The notes beneath the pieces were generated by a model. It was not told the origin of the DNA. It worked only from the letters and a program-made list of their open reading frames with translations, and ran no database searches. Below, in pieces: positions 27,284 through 35,554 of a DNA stretch of 64,000 nucleotides. The translations under genes were made by a program, and so were the position numbers. This DNA comes from Sandarakinorhabdus cyanobacteriorum (GTDB lineage: Bacteria; Pseudomonadota; Alphaproteobacteria; Sphingomonadales; Sphingomonadaceae), in contig NZ_NOXT01000123.1 in NCBI RefSeq assembly GCF_002251755.1, positions 57,280 to 121,279 of the forward strand. Direction: 5' to 3'. Numbering within the stretch: the stretch's first letter is position 1; each line of letters opens with the position of its first letter.

Positions 27284-27730
27284 TCACCCAACCCCGGTCG
27301 ATCCGAACCCGCCCGCCCCGCGCGCCGTGTCGTCCAGCGACTCCACCACCGCAAAGCCCGCCCGCGTCACCGCCGCCGGCACCAGCTGGCAGATGCGCAT
27401 GCCACGCTCCACCACGAAGGGCTCGCTGCCCAGGTTGATCAGCAGCGCCTTGACCTCGCCGCGATAATCGCTGTCGATGGTGCCGGGGCTGTTCGGCACG
27501 GTGATGCCGGATTTCAGCGCCAGCCCCGATCTCGGGCGCAGCTGCACCTCATAACCGTCGGGGATGGCCATGCAGAGGCCGAGCGGCACCGGATAGCGCT
27601 CGCCGGGCTGGATCGTCACCGGTTCGGTCACGGCGGCCACCGCGTCCATGCCGGCGGCGCCGGGCGTGGCATAGGCGGGCAGGGGCAGGCCCTCGCCATG
27701 GGGCAGGATGGTGATGGCAATGCTGATCAT
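27284..27730 (-). CDS. dut: dUTP diphosphatase
   Basis: Hydrolyses dUTP to dUMP, keeping uracil out of DNA and feeding dTMP synthesis. It has 148 residues with all five trimeric dUTPase motifs in order: AGMDA, the RPRSGLAL phosphate-binding stretch, [10 protein letters not shown] with the catalytic Asp, [10 protein letters not shown], and the C-terminal [10 protein letters not shown] arm that closes on the nucleotide. The start overlaps the coaBC stop by 4 bp (ATGA), a coaBC-dut pair common in Proteobacteria. Confidence 0.97.
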   Translation of the reverse strand: MISIAITILPHGEGLPLPAYATPGAAGMDAVAAVTEPVTIQPGERYPVPLGLCMAIPDGYEVQLRPRSGLALKSGITVPNSPGTIDSDYRGEVKALLINLGSEPFVVERGMRICQLVPAAVTRAGFAVVESLDDTARGAGGFGSTGVG

Positions 27731-28926
27731 GGGGTTCCGTCAAAATGGCGGGCGATGCGGCCGGCCAACCGCTCGGCCACGGCCTGCTTGGGCGTGGGGC
27801 CCCAATCTTCGGGGCCAGCGGCGGTGATCAGCTGCACATGGGTGTGATCGCTGCCGAACACGCCTTCGCTGACATCATTGGCCACGATCCAGTCCGCGCC
27901 CTTTTTCAGGCGCTTGGCGCTGGCATGGGCGATCAGATCGCCTGTTTCGGCGGCAAAGCCCACCACCAGCGCCGGACGCCGGGCATGATGGCCGATGCCG
28001 GCCAATATGTCGGGATTTTCCGTAAGGCTCAGCGGCGGCGGCCCGCTGCCATCCTTCTTCAGCTTGGCTGGCGCTGCCTCCGCCCGCCAATCGGCAACCG
28101 CGGCCACCATCACGGCGATATCGGCGGGCAGGGCGGCCTCGCAGGCGGCCTGCATCTGGCGGGCGGTCATCACGTCGATCCGGGTGACACCGGCCGGGGT
28201 GGCCAGATGCACCGGCCCGGCCACCAGGGTGACGCGCGCGCCGGCGGCAGCCAGCGCAGCGGCAATGGCAAAGCCCTGCTTGCCCGATGAATGATTGCCG
28301 ATGAAGCGCACCGGATCGATCGGTTCGTGGGTTGGCCCGGCCGTGACCAGCGCATGCCGGCCGGCCAGCGGCTTCGGGCCAAACTGCGCCGCGATGGCCG
28401 CCATGATGGCCGGCACTTCGGGCAGGCGGCCGGGGCCATATTCGCCGCAGGCCATCTCGCCGTCATCGGGCGTCATCACCGTCACGCCATCGCCGCGCAG
28501 GCGTTCGATATTGCGCTGGGCGGCGGGGTGCAGCCACATGCGCACATTCATCGCCGGCACCATCAGCACCGGCTTGTCGGTGGCGAGCAGCAGCGTGGCG
28601 GCCAAATCATTCGCCTGGCCGGTGGCCGCCCGCGCCATCAGATCGGCCGTGGCCGGGCACAGGACAATCAGATCGGCCGCGCGACTGAGCTGGATATGGC
28701 CCATGCTGGCCTCATCCTCCAGGTCCCAAAGGCTGGTGCGCACCTTCTCCCCGGCCAGGGCCGACAGCGACAGCGGGGTGACGAAACGGGCGCCATTTTC
28801 GGTGAGCACCGGCAGCACGCGCGCACCGGCGCGGCGCAGCTCGCGCACCAGCTCCAGCGCCTTGAAGGCGGCGATGCCGCCGCCCACGATCAACAATATG
28901 GTCTTGCCCAACACGGCTGCCGGCAT
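27727..28926 (-). CDS. coaBC: Bifunctional phosphopantothenoylcysteine decarboxylase / phosphopantothenate-cysteine ligase
   Basis: Two consecutive steps of coenzyme A synthesis. The 399-residue protein has an N-terminal flavin-dependent decarboxylase (Coa[31 protein letters not shown], and the [11 protein letters not shown] lid) and a C-terminal CTP-dependent ligase (Coa[24 protein letters not shown] and AAVADWR). The start at 28926 is an ATG just before the conserved [13 protein letters not shown]; an upstream Met at 28995 would run into the GNAT gene. It is coupled to dut. Confidence 0.95.
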   Translation of the reverse strand: MPAAVLGKTILLIVGGGIAAFKALELVRELRRAGARVLPVLTENGARFVTPLSLSALAGEKVRTSLWDLEDEASMGHIQLSRAADLIVLCPATADLMARAATGQANDLAATLLLATDKPVLMVPAMNVRMWLHPAAQRNIERLRGDGVTVMTPDDGEMACGEYGPGRLPEVPAIMAAIAAQFGPKPLAGRHALVTAGPTHEPIDPVRFIGNHSSGKQGFAIAAALAAAGARVTLVAGPVHLATPAGVTRIDVMTARQMQAACEAALPADIAVMVAAVADWRAEAAPAKLKKDGSGPPPLSLTENPDILAGIGHHARRPALVVGFAAETGDLIAHASAKRLKKGADWIVANDVSEGVFGSDHTHVQLITAAGPEDWGPTPKQAVAERLAGRIARHFDGTP

Positions 28927-28951
28927 AGCGCAGCCGGCGGCCCGCCGCCAG

Positions 28952-29461
28952 TCACAGCCGCTTGCTGTAATAGGTCGTCGGCGCCATCGCGCCATCGGGC
29001 ATCAGGGCATAGGCCGGGATCTCGCCCACCCGCTCCCAGCCGCCGCGCTCATACAGGCGGGCGGCGGCCGATCCGCTGATCGTGTCGAGCACCAGGGTCG
29101 TCCGGCCCATGCGGCGGGCAAGATCCTCCACAGCGCTGAGCAGCGCGGCGCCCACACCCCTGCGCTGCGCGTGCGGCGCGACCATCATTTTCGCCACATC
29201 GGCGCGGTGCAGCTGGTTGGGCATGGTGGCGGGCACCAGCGACACGGTTCCGGTCACAACCTCACCATCTGCGGCCACCAATATGGCCAGTTCGGCCACG
29301 CGCGCGGCACCAAAGCGCGCCCGCCACCAGGCTTCGGCCTCGGCTTGGCTGAACCCGGCCATGAAACCGATGGAGGCACCGCCGGCCACCGCCGCGACCA
29401 TCATCGCCGCCAGCTGCGGGATCAGATGGGCATCGGCCTCCGGATCAATCAGGCGAACCAT
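28952..29461 (-). CDS. GNAT-family N-acetyltransferase
   Basis: A 169-residue acyltransferase with the acetyl-CoA pyrophosphate loop seen as HAQRRGVGAALLSAVED (about residues 98-114), preceded by a strand that would hold the substrate-facing residues. The C-terminal half ends in LYERGGWERVGEIPAYALM, typical of small-molecule GNATs. The substrate cannot be predicted. It is 25 bp upstream of coaBC on the same strand and diverges from the MFS gene over 68 bp. Confidence 0.82.
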   Translation of the reverse strand: MVRLIDPEADAHLIPQLAAMMVAAVAGGASIGFMAGFSQAEAEAWWRARFGAARVAELAILVAADGEVVTGTVSLVPATMPNQLHRADVAKMMVAPHAQRRGVGAALLSAVEDLARRMGRTTLVLDTISGSAAARLYERGGWERVGEIPAYALMPDGAMAPTTYYSKRL

Positions 29462-29529
29462 GCCGGCATCATGGCCGGCCTGTTGACGGCGCGCACCCCC
29501 GAAGCCACTGTGCCGCCGGGGAGAATTTC

Positions 29530-30750
29530 ATGCTGTCTCGACCGCTCCGCTGGGCGATCATCCTGATCGGCGCCGCCATCGCCTTGAATTATATCGACCG
29601 GGGCGCTGTTTCCGTCGCGGCCCCACTGATTAAGGATGAATTCGGCCTCACCAACGAACGCTATGGCGTCATCGTGTCCAGCTTTTACTGGACCTATGTG
29701 CCTGCGCTGGCGCTGGCCGGCTGGCTGGCCGACCGGATGAGCGTGCGGTTGCTGATGGCGCTGGGCGTGGCGACCTGGGCGCTGGCCACCATCGGCATGG
29801 GCTTCATCGGCGGCATGGCCAGCGGGGTGACCTTGCTCATCATTCTCAGGCTTTTCATGGGCTTGGGCGAAGGTGTCGCCTTTCCGTGCGGATCAAAACT
29901 CATCGCGCGGGTGCCGGAAGGCGCGCGCGGACTGGCCAATATCTCGTTGTCGGGCGGGCTCGCGCTGGGGCCGCTGATCGGCACGCTGGCCGGCGGCTGG
30001 ATCATGAACATCTGGGGGTGGGAGATGATGTTCATCGTCTTCGGCCTCGTCACCCTGGTCTGGTTGCTGCCCTGGTGGCTGGCGCGCAAGGGCATCGAGG
30101 AGGGCGAAGGAAAACATGAGGTTGCGCCCGAACCCTCGGCGCCCATGGCAGCCGTTATGCGCCAACGCTCCTTCTGGGCGATCACGCTGCTCCACCTCGC
30201 CGGCACCTTCCCGCTCTATTTCATCGTGGGCTGGCTGCCGCTGTGGCTGGTCAAGGCGCGCGGCTATTCAATCATCGACATGAGCCTGCTCACCTCGGTG
30301 TTCTATGTCGCGCAGATCCTGGGCGGCACCGTCAGCGCCTGGGCGATCGACCGGGCGATCCGGGCCGGTGGTGACGGTTCGGCCTGGCGGCGCGGCATGC
30401 TGTTCGCCGCGGTCGCCACCTGCGTGGTCGGCCTGCTGCTGCTGCCCGATATCCAGGGCTGGCCACTGTTGATCACGGTGATCGCGCTCACCGGCTTCGG
30501 CTATGGCCCGATGCCCAACCTGCTGTTTGTCATGGGCCAGACCATGGCGGGTCCGGCCACCGCCGGCCGCTGGGTGGGGGTGCAAACCAGCCTGGGCAAT
30601 TTGTCGGGCATCATCGGCCCGGTGATGACCGGCATCATCGTCGATGCAGCCGGCTATCGCCCGGCCTTCATCGTGACGGCCGCCATCGTGGCGACCGGCA
30701 CGCTGATCTTTGGCCTGGTGGTGCGCCGGGTCGAACCGGTGCGCTGGTAA
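29530..30750 (+). CDS. MFS transporter, anion:cation symporter-like
   Basis: A 406-residue inner-membrane transporter with about 12 helices. The N-terminus (ALNYIDRGAVSVAAPLIKDEF) and GEGVAFPCGSKLIARVPEGARGLA near residues 115-140 match the anion:cation symporter branch of the major facilitator superfamily, which moves organic acids such as sugar acids or aromatic acids with protons. The actual substrate is not shown. It stands alone: divergent from the GNAT gene, and its stop lies 3 bp before the convergent purC stop. Confidence 0.9.
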   Translation: MLSRPLRWAIILIGAAIALNYIDRGAVSVAAPLIKDEFGLTNERYGVIVSSFYWTYVPALALAGWLADRMSVRLLMALGVATWALATIGMGFIGGMASGVTLLIILRLFMGLGEGVAFPCGSKLIARVPEGARGLANISLSGGLALGPLIGTLAGGWIMNIWGWEMMFIVFGLVTLVWLLPWWLARKGIEEGEGKHEVAPEPSAPMAAVMRQRSFWAITLLHLAGTFPLYFIVGWLPLWLVKARGYSIIDMSLLTSVFYVAQILGGTVSAWAIDRAIRAGGDGSAWRRGMLFAAVATCVVGLLLLPDIQGWPLLITVIALTGFGYGPMPNLLFVMGQTMAGPATAGRWVGVQTSLGNLSGIIGPVMTGIIVDAAGYRPAFIVTAAIVATGTLIFGLVVRRVEPVRW

Positions 30751-30753
30751 GGC

Positions 30754-31548
30754 TCAGCCCTCGGCGGGCTTGTCCTTCCCGCGCGCCTTGCGATGCTCCT
30801 CCAGGTCGAGCACGGCCGATTCATCCTCGGTCAGCAGGCCAAGGCGGCGCGCAACTTCCTGATAGGCTTCAACTTCGCCGCCCAGATCGCGGCGGAACCG
30901 GTCCTTGTCCATCTTGTCGCCGGTCTTCATGTCCCACAGGCGGCAGCCATCGGGGCTGATCTCGTCGGCCAGGATCACCCGGCTATAGTCACCGTCAAAC
31001 AGGCGGCCGAACTCCAGCTTGAAATCAATCAGGCGGATGCCGACGCCGGCAAACATGCCGGCCATGAAATCATTCACCCGGATCGCCATGTCGGCGATGT
31101 CGTGCATCTCTTCCTGGCTGGCCCAGCCAAAGGCAGCGATATGCTCGTCCGTCACCAGCGGATCGCCCAGCGAATCATCCTTGTAATAATACTCGATGAT
31201 CGTGCGCGGCAGCATCGTGCCTTCCTCGATGCCGAACCGCTTGGAAATGCTGCCGGCGGCGACGTTGCGCACCACCACCTCAATGGGAATGATCTCAACC
31301 TGGCGAACCAGTTGTTCGCGCATGTTCAGGCGGCGGATGAAATGGGTCGGGATGCCGATGGTCGAAAGCATGGTGAACACATGCTCCGAAATCCGGTTGT
31401 TCAGCACGCCCTTGCCGCTGATCGTGCCCTTCTTCTGGGCGTTGAAGGCGGTGGCATCATCCTTGAAATACTGGATCAGCGTGCCGGGCTCCGGGCCTTC
31501 ATAGAGGATCTTGGCCTTGCCTTCATAAATCTGGCGGCGGCGGGTCAT
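30754..31548 (-). CDS. purC: SAICAR synthase (purC)
   Basis: Joins CAIR and aspartate with ATP in purine synthesis. It has 264 residues, with the ATP-binding [23 protein letters not shown]-type start ([11 protein letters not shown]), [17 protein letters not shown], and [10 protein letters not shown] with [12 protein letters not shown]. The last 30 residues are charged and variable. The start is an ATG at 31548, about 70 bp downstream of its promoter's -10 box. The neighbouring ATPase-zeta gene is divergent. Confidence 0.97.
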   Translation of the reverse strand: MTRRRQIYEGKAKILYEGPEPGTLIQYFKDDATAFNAQKKGTISGKGVLNNRISEHVFTMLSTIGIPTHFIRRLNMREQLVRQVEIIPIEVVVRNVAAGSISKRFGIEEGTMLPRTIIEYYYKDDSLGDPLVTDEHIAAFGWASQEEMHDIADMAIRVNDFMAGMFAGVGIRLIDFKLEFGRLFDGDYSRVILADEISPDGCRLWDMKTGDKMDKDRFRRDLGGEVEAYQEVARRLGLLTEDESAVLDLEEHRKARGKDKPAEG

Positions 31549-31617
31549 GGCAAGTCTCCGGGCGGGAAATGCAAATCGGCCGGCAGGCTAACATGCCCCC
31601 GGCGCGTGGGGGAGTGC

Positions 31618-31645
31618 CCATAGCGGCAAAGCCCCGGCGAGACAA
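31618..31645 (-). promoter_or_regulatory. Promoter of purC
   Basis: Minus strand: -35 TTGTCT (31640-31645), 16-bp spacer, -10 CTATGG (31618-31623), about 70 bp before the purC ATG. Its -35 box is only 3 bp from the -35 box of the divergent promoter at 31649. Confidence 0.5.
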
Positions 31646-31648
31646 TGA

Positions 31649-31676
31649 TTGAACCTGCGGCCCGGCTTCACTATCT
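31649..31676 (+). promoter_or_regulatory. Promoter of the ATPase-zeta / bolA / grxD operon
   Basis: Plus strand: -35 TTGAAC (31649-31654), 16-bp spacer, -10 CTATCT (31671-31676). The expected start site near 31683 leaves a leader of about 23 nt containing the ribosome site (GGGAAAAG). This is the best-matching promoter seen in the window. Confidence 0.6.
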
Positions 31677-31705
31677 CAAGGGCCAATCCAGCCAGGGAAA
31701 AGCAG

Positions 31706-32023
31706 ATGAGCAGCTTTGACGATCGCGAGAAGGCCTTTGAAACCAAGTTCGCCCATGATGAGGAACTGAAGTTCCGCATCCTGGCCCGGCGCGGCAAGCT
31801 GATCGGCCTGTGGGCGGCGGAAAAGCTCGGCAAGTCCGGCGAGGCGGCGGACGAATATGCCAAGTCGGTGCTGCTCTCCGATCTCGAGATCCCGGGCGAC
31901 GCCGACATCATCGCCAAGCTGCTGGGTGATCTGGCGCCGCTGGGCGTTGGCGAGAATGACATCAAGGCGATGCTGGCCGAAAAGCTGGCGCAGGCCGAAG
32001 TCCAGGTGACGGGAGCCGCCTGA
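31706..32023 (+). CDS. ATP synthase inhibitor zeta subunit (DUF1476 family)
   Basis: A 105-residue all-helical protein. The start SSFDDREKAFETKFAHDEELKF is the signature of the DUF1476 family, shown in Paracoccus to be the zeta subunit that inhibits ATP hydrolysis by F1. Its inhibitory N-terminal segment is present. Role here is by family only. The ATG lies just after GGGAAAAGCAG. The stop shares one base with the bolA ATG (TGATG). Confidence 0.9.
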   Translation: MSSFDDREKAFETKFAHDEELKFRILARRGKLIGLWAAEKLGKSGEAADEYAKSVLLSDLEIPGDADIIAKLLGDLAPLGVGENDIKAMLAEKLAQAEVQVTGAA

Positions 32024-32253
32024 TGCCGATGGCCGCTGCCGATATCGAATCGGCGATTGTTGCCGCCTTGCCCGGCGCCCGGGTCGAGATCACCGATCTG
32101 GCCGGCGATGGCGATCATTATGCTGCGGTGGTGACCGCGCCGCAGTTCGCCGGCCTGTCGCGGGTTGCGCAGCAGCGGCTGGTGTATAATGCTCTGGGTG
32201 GGCGCATGGGGGGCGTCCTCCATGCCTTGAAGCTCACGACGATCCCGGCCTGA
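32023..32253 (+). CDS. BolA-family protein
   Basis: A 76-residue protein with the BolA fold: helix-loop [17 protein letters not shown], then [23 protein letters not shown]. The His in DGDHY and the C-terminal region are the usual ligands when BolA binds an iron-sulfur cluster shared with a CGFS glutaredoxin. The next gene is exactly such a glutaredoxin, so the two probably form the [2Fe-2S] heterodimer known for this family. It overlaps the upstream stop by 1 bp. Confidence 0.93.
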   Translation: MPMAAADIESAIVAALPGARVEITDLAGDGDHYAAVVTAPQFAGLSRVAQQRLVYNALGGRMGGVLHALKLTTIPA

Positions 32254-32279
32254 ACCGGCCCAACCAAGGATTTCCCCCG

Positions 32280-32612
32280 ATGACCAATCCTGTCCACGAA
32301 CGCATTGCCGGCATTGTTGGCAGCAACGATGTCGTGCTGTTCATGAAGGGCACGCCCTTCTTCCCGCAGTGCGGCTTTTCCTCCACGGCCGTCGCCATCC
32401 TCGAACGGCTGAACGTTGCCTTTGAAAGTGTTGACGTGCTGGCCGACATGGAAATCCGCCAGGGCATCAAGGAGTTTAGCGACTGGCCGACCATCCCGCA
32501 GCTCTATGTGAAGGGCGAATTCGTCGGCGGCAGCGACATCATGATGGAAATGTTCCAGGCCGGCGAGCTTCAGGCCCTCATGACGGAAACCGGCGTCAAG
32601 CCGGCCGCCTGA
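32280..32612 (+). CDS. grxD: Monothiol glutaredoxin, Grx4/GrxD type
   Basis: A 110-residue CGFS glutaredoxin that holds or delivers [2Fe-2S] clusters. Cys31 lies in FFPQCGFSS, preceded by the glutathione-binding lysine (FMKGTP). [19 protein letters not shown] provides the rest of the glutathione site. It is the third gene of the zeta/bolA/grxD operon, with 26 bp and an AAGGA site between it and bolA. Confidence 0.96.
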   Translation: MTNPVHERIAGIVGSNDVVLFMKGTPFFPQCGFSSTAVAILERLNVAFESVDVLADMEIRQGIKEFSDWPTIPQLYVKGEFVGGSDIMMEMFQAGELQALMTETGVKPAA

Positions 32613-32632
32613 ACCCGGGGGCCCGGCACCGC

Positions 32633-33334
32633 GTGCCTCGCCTGACGGCTTTTGCCCTGTGGGATGCGATGGGGTCGGCCATGATGGCCGATCTCAACCG
32701 GCTGTTCTTCCTAGTCGCGCCCTTCACCCTGCTGGTCAGCGTGGCGATCGGCCTGTTCGGCCCGCCACCGCCTGACAGTTTCAGGCAGATGAGCGGGGCG
32801 CAGCTGTTCTGGCAGCTGGCTGTGCCCAGCCTCGTGGGCGCCGTGGGCCAGTTGGCCGCTGCCGCCATGGTGGTGCAGCCCGGCACCACCCCGCGCGCGG
32901 CGCTTGCCACCGCCTTTGCCGTGTGGCCCGCCTTCGTGGTGGCGCAGCTGCTGGTCTCGGTGCCGGTCGGCCTGGGCTTTCTGGTGCTGATTCTGCCGGG
33001 CATCTGGCTGTTTGCCCGCCTCGCCTTCCTGCCGGGCGCCTTGCTGGCGGCGCAGCGCGGCAGCCCCATCGATGCCGTGCGTGACAGCTGGCGGATGACC
33101 GAAGCCGACGGCTTGCAGCTGGCGATCTTTGTGGTGATCGGCGTGTTTGCCATCATCGGCATCGGCCTGATGGCGGAAATTGCCGGTTCGGCGCTCGATT
33201 CGGTGCTGAAACTCGCCGGCCTTGCCAGCCTCGGCCGTTTTGTTCACCTGCTGCTGCCGGGCATCGGCACCTGTTTCACCACCATCGGCTTTGGCGTCGC
33301 CTCGGCCATCGCCTGCCAGCGGCTCCTCAGATAA
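32633..33334 (+). CDS. Hypothetical multi-spanning membrane protein (YciC-like)
   Basis: A 233-residue integral membrane protein with about six hydrophobic segments. LPGIWLFARLAFLPGALLAAQRGSPIDAVRDSWRMT, in the middle, resembles the YciC and glycerophosphodiesterase-membrane-domain families, in which such a loop follows a helix. No catalytic residues are visible and no function is known. It starts with GTG at 32633, 20 bp after grxD, and may be read from the same promoter. It overlaps the convergent GNAT stop by 8 bp. Confidence 0.7.
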   Translation: MPRLTAFALWDAMGSAMMADLNRLFFLVAPFTLLVSVAIGLFGPPPPDSFRQMSGAQLFWQLAVPSLVGAVGQLAAAAMVVQPGTTPRAALATAFAVWPAFVVAQLLVSVPVGLGFLVLILPGIWLFARLAFLPGALLAAQRGSPIDAVRDSWRMTEADGLQLAIFVVIGVFAIIGIGLMAEIAGSALDSVLKLAGLASLGRFVHLLLPGIGTCFTTIGFGVASAIACQRLLR

Positions 33335-33911
33335 CCGGCACCTGCGGTGCCGGATTGTCGGCATAGGTGCCGTCAACGCGCGGATCGGGATAGGTTTCGA
33401 CCCAGCGTTCGTAGGGCGTGAATCCCGCCCGCTGATAAAAGGCCAACGCCGCCGGATGATCGAGATCGCAGGTGTGCAGCCACACACGCTCGATCCCATC
33501 GCGCCAGGCCAGCCGCAGCGCATGGTCCATCAACCAGCGGCCATGGCCACGCCCGGTCATGCCGGGTTCCAGCCCGAAATAGACGATCTCGCACACGCGG
33601 GGTGCCGAAAAATCCAGCTCGATCAAGCCCATGGCCGTGCCATCGCGGCGGGCGGCGACATGCACCTCGCACGTCTCGGCATTCAGCGCCGCGCTCAGCC
33701 CGGCATCATCCAGCACCAGCCGCCCGCGCCACAGCCAGGGCGCGCCGATGCGGCGGAACAGGGCGCGATACAGCGCCAGATCAACCGGCGCCGGCCAACG
33801 GACCAGTTTCAGCGCCGATCGTGCCGGCAGCGCCGGGGCCGGCCGCACCCGCATCTCAAGGCAGGTGACGATGGTCGCCAACTGCCCCTTGGGCACAATC
33901 GTGATGCTCAT
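33327..33911 (-). CDS. GNAT-family N-acetyltransferase
   Basis: A 194-residue acetyltransferase. The acetyl-CoA loop is GMTGRGHGRWLMDHALR (about residues 114-130), preceded by the strand CEIVYFGLEP and followed by WLHTCDLDHPAALAFYQRAGF, the usual last strand-helix of the fold. The substrate is unknown. Its start overlaps the hemF stop by 4 bp, so it is translated from the hemF message. Confidence 0.88.
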   Translation of the reverse strand: MSITIVPKGQLATIVTCLEMRVRPAPALPARSALKLVRWPAPVDLALYRALFRRIGAPWLWRGRLVLDDAGLSAALNAETCEVHVAARRDGTAMGLIELDFSAPRVCEIVYFGLEPGMTGRGHGRWLMDHALRLAWRDGIERVWLHTCDLDHPAALAFYQRAGFTPYERWVETYPDPRVDGTYADNPAPQVPVI

Positions 33912-34762
33912 TCCCAGATGGCGAGCGGCGGCAGGCTCATCAGGATGGCATCGGTGTTGCCGCCGGTTTTCAGGCCAAAGGTCGTGCCCCGGTCATAGAC
34001 CAGGTTGAACTCGGCATAGAGGCCGCGATATTTCAGCTGGGCGATGCGCTCCGCCTCGCTGAACGGCCGGTGCATCTTCTCGCGCACCAGCCTGGGATAG
34101 GTTTCCAGGAAACAGCGGCCCACATCCTGGGTGTAGGCGAAATCGGCCGCCCAATCGCCGCTGTTGAGATGGTCATAGAAAATGCCACCCACGCCGCGGT
34201 GGCGGTTGCGGTGCGGCACCCAGAAATATTCCTCCGCCCACTTGGAATGGGCCGGATAATATTCGGGATTGTGCCGGTCGCAGGTGGCCTTCACGGCGGC
34301 GTGGAAGGTCGCGGTTTCGGCTGCATCGGGCAGGGCCGGGTTCAGATCGACGCCGCCTCCAAACCAGCGCTTGGTGGTGACCAGCATGCGGGTATTCATG
34401 TGCACGGCCGGCACCAGCGGGTTGGCCGGGTGGATCACCAGGCTGATGCCGGTGGCAAAGAAGCGCGGATCTTCGGCAGCACCGTTGATCTGCTTGGCGA
34501 AATCCGGGTTGAACTGGCCATAGACGGTGGAGATGTTCACCCCGGCCTTTTCAAACAACCGGCCGGTCATGATGCCCATCTCGCCGCCACCGCCATCGCC
34601 GCCGCCATGATCGGTGCGCTGCCAGACCCGCTTTTCAAAGCGGCCGGCGCTGCCGGGCAGGGTCGATTCATCCTCCAGCTGTTCCAGCATCGCCCAGATG
34701 CTGTCACGCAGGGACCGGAACCAGGCCTGAGCGGCCCTTTGCTGTTCATCAAGCTCGATCAT
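33908..34762 (-). CDS. hemF: Oxygen-dependent coproporphyrinogen III oxidase
   Basis: Converts coproporphyrinogen III to protoporphyrinogen IX with O2, in the cytosol. It has 284 residues. Conserved stretches are GRLFEKAGVNIS, FGGGVDLNP, HRNRHRGVGGIFYDHLN and the C-terminal FNLVYDRGTTFGLKTGGNTDAILMSLPP. Its position opposite the bc1 operon, across a 214-bp spacer with a promoter for each side, suggests coordinated heme supply and respiration. The GNAT gene follows with a 4-bp overlap. Confidence 0.97.
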   Translation of the reverse strand: MIELDEQQRAAQAWFRSLRDSIWAMLEQLEDESTLPGSAGRFEKRVWQRTDHGGGDGGGGEMGIMTGRLFEKAGVNISTVYGQFNPDFAKQINGAAEDPRFFATGISLVIHPANPLVPAVHMNTRMLVTTKRWFGGGVDLNPALPDAAETATFHAAVKATCDRHNPEYYPAHSKWAEEYFWVPHRNRHRGVGGIFYDHLNSGDWAADFAYTQDVGRCFLETYPRLVREKMHRPFSEAERIAQLKYRGLYAEFNLVYDRGTTFGLKTGGNTDAILMSLPPLAIWE

Positions 34763-34827
34763 GCACTGCCTCTAGACCGGCTTTGGCGACGACGAAACCC
34801 CCCAGAAGCAGGCGCTCCCGGCACCAA

Positions 34828-34856
34828 ATATTACCGTCATGTCATGTCCGCGCCAA
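34828..34856 (-). promoter_or_regulatory. Probable promoter of hemF
   Basis: Minus strand: -35 TTGGCG (34851-34856), 17-bp spacer, -10 TAATAT (34828-34833). The -10 is unusually AT-rich for this window. The leader to the hemF ATG is about 60 nt. The spacer contains the direct repeat CATGACATGAC, a possible regulator site. Confidence 0.45.
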
Positions 34857-34886
34857 AATGTCCGGGGGGATAGGCCGTTTTGTCCG

Positions 34887-34914
34887 TTGCGTTGCGGCAT
34901 AGGCTTGTCTATCC
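34887..34914 (+). promoter_or_regulatory. Probable promoter of the petABC operon
   Basis: Plus strand: -35 TTGCGT (34887-34892), 16-bp spacer, -10 CTATCC (34909-34914). The expected transcript starts near 34921, leaving a leader of about 56 nt before the petA ATG. Confidence 0.45.
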
Positions 34915-34976
34915 CGTGGCCCGCTGCGGGCAGGCTGGTGCGTGCCCGCCTTGCACCCATTTTCGGAAGGGACGAA

Positions 34977-35543
34977 ATGGCTAGCGAAGTGCGGCAGGCC
35001 TCTGCCGATGATCTCACCCCCGGTGGCGAGCGCCGCCGCGACTTTCTTTATGTGGCCACGGCAGCCTTTGCCGGTGCCGGCGTGGTGCCGGTGGCGTGGA
35101 GCCTGGTCAACCAGATGAACCCGTCGGCCGACGTGCTGGCGCTGGCGTCGGTTGATCTGGATCTGTCTGCCGTGCAGGAAGGCCAGGCCATCAAGGCCAG
35201 CTGGCGCGGCAAGCCCATCTTCGCCCGTCACCTGACGGCGGCGGAAATCGCCGATGCCAAGAAGGTCGATGTCGCCACCCTGCGCGATCCGCAGAAGCTG
35301 GAAGACCGCACCAAGCCGGGCAGCGAACAGTGGCTGATCACGCTGGGCGTGTGCACCCACCTGGGTTGTGTGCCGTTGGGCGCCGCCGAAGGCGAAAGCC
35401 GCGGTGACTTTGGCGGCTATTTCTGCCCCTGCCACGGTTCGCACTACGACACGGCGGCCCGTATCCGCAAAGGCCCGGCGCCCAAGAATCTGGAAGTGCC
35501 GCCCTACACCTTCAAGTCGCCCACGTCGGTGACGATCGGCTGA
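34977..35543 (+). CDS. petA: Ubiquinol-cytochrome c reductase, Rieske iron-sulfur subunit
   Basis: The high-potential electron acceptor of the bc1 complex. It has 188 residues. A twin-arginine-like start ([19 protein letters not shown]) forms the single membrane anchor and export signal. The [2Fe-2S] ligands are Cys126 and His128 (CTHLGC) and Cys150 and His153 (CPCHGS); Cys131 and Cys152 form the disulfide. The ATG at 34977 follows GGAAGGG; an upstream in-frame Met would add an unrelated leader. It is the first gene of petABC. Confidence 0.97.
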   Translation: MASEVRQASADDLTPGGERRRDFLYVATAAFAGAGVVPVAWSLVNQMNPSADVLALASVDLDLSAVQEGQAIKASWRGKPIFARHLTAAEIADAKKVDVATLRDPQKLEDRTKPGSEQWLITLGVCTHLGCVPLGAAEGESRGDFGGYFCPCHGSHYDTAARIRKGPAPKNLEVPPYTFKSPTSVTIG

Positions 35544-35554
35544 GGACAAGGACC

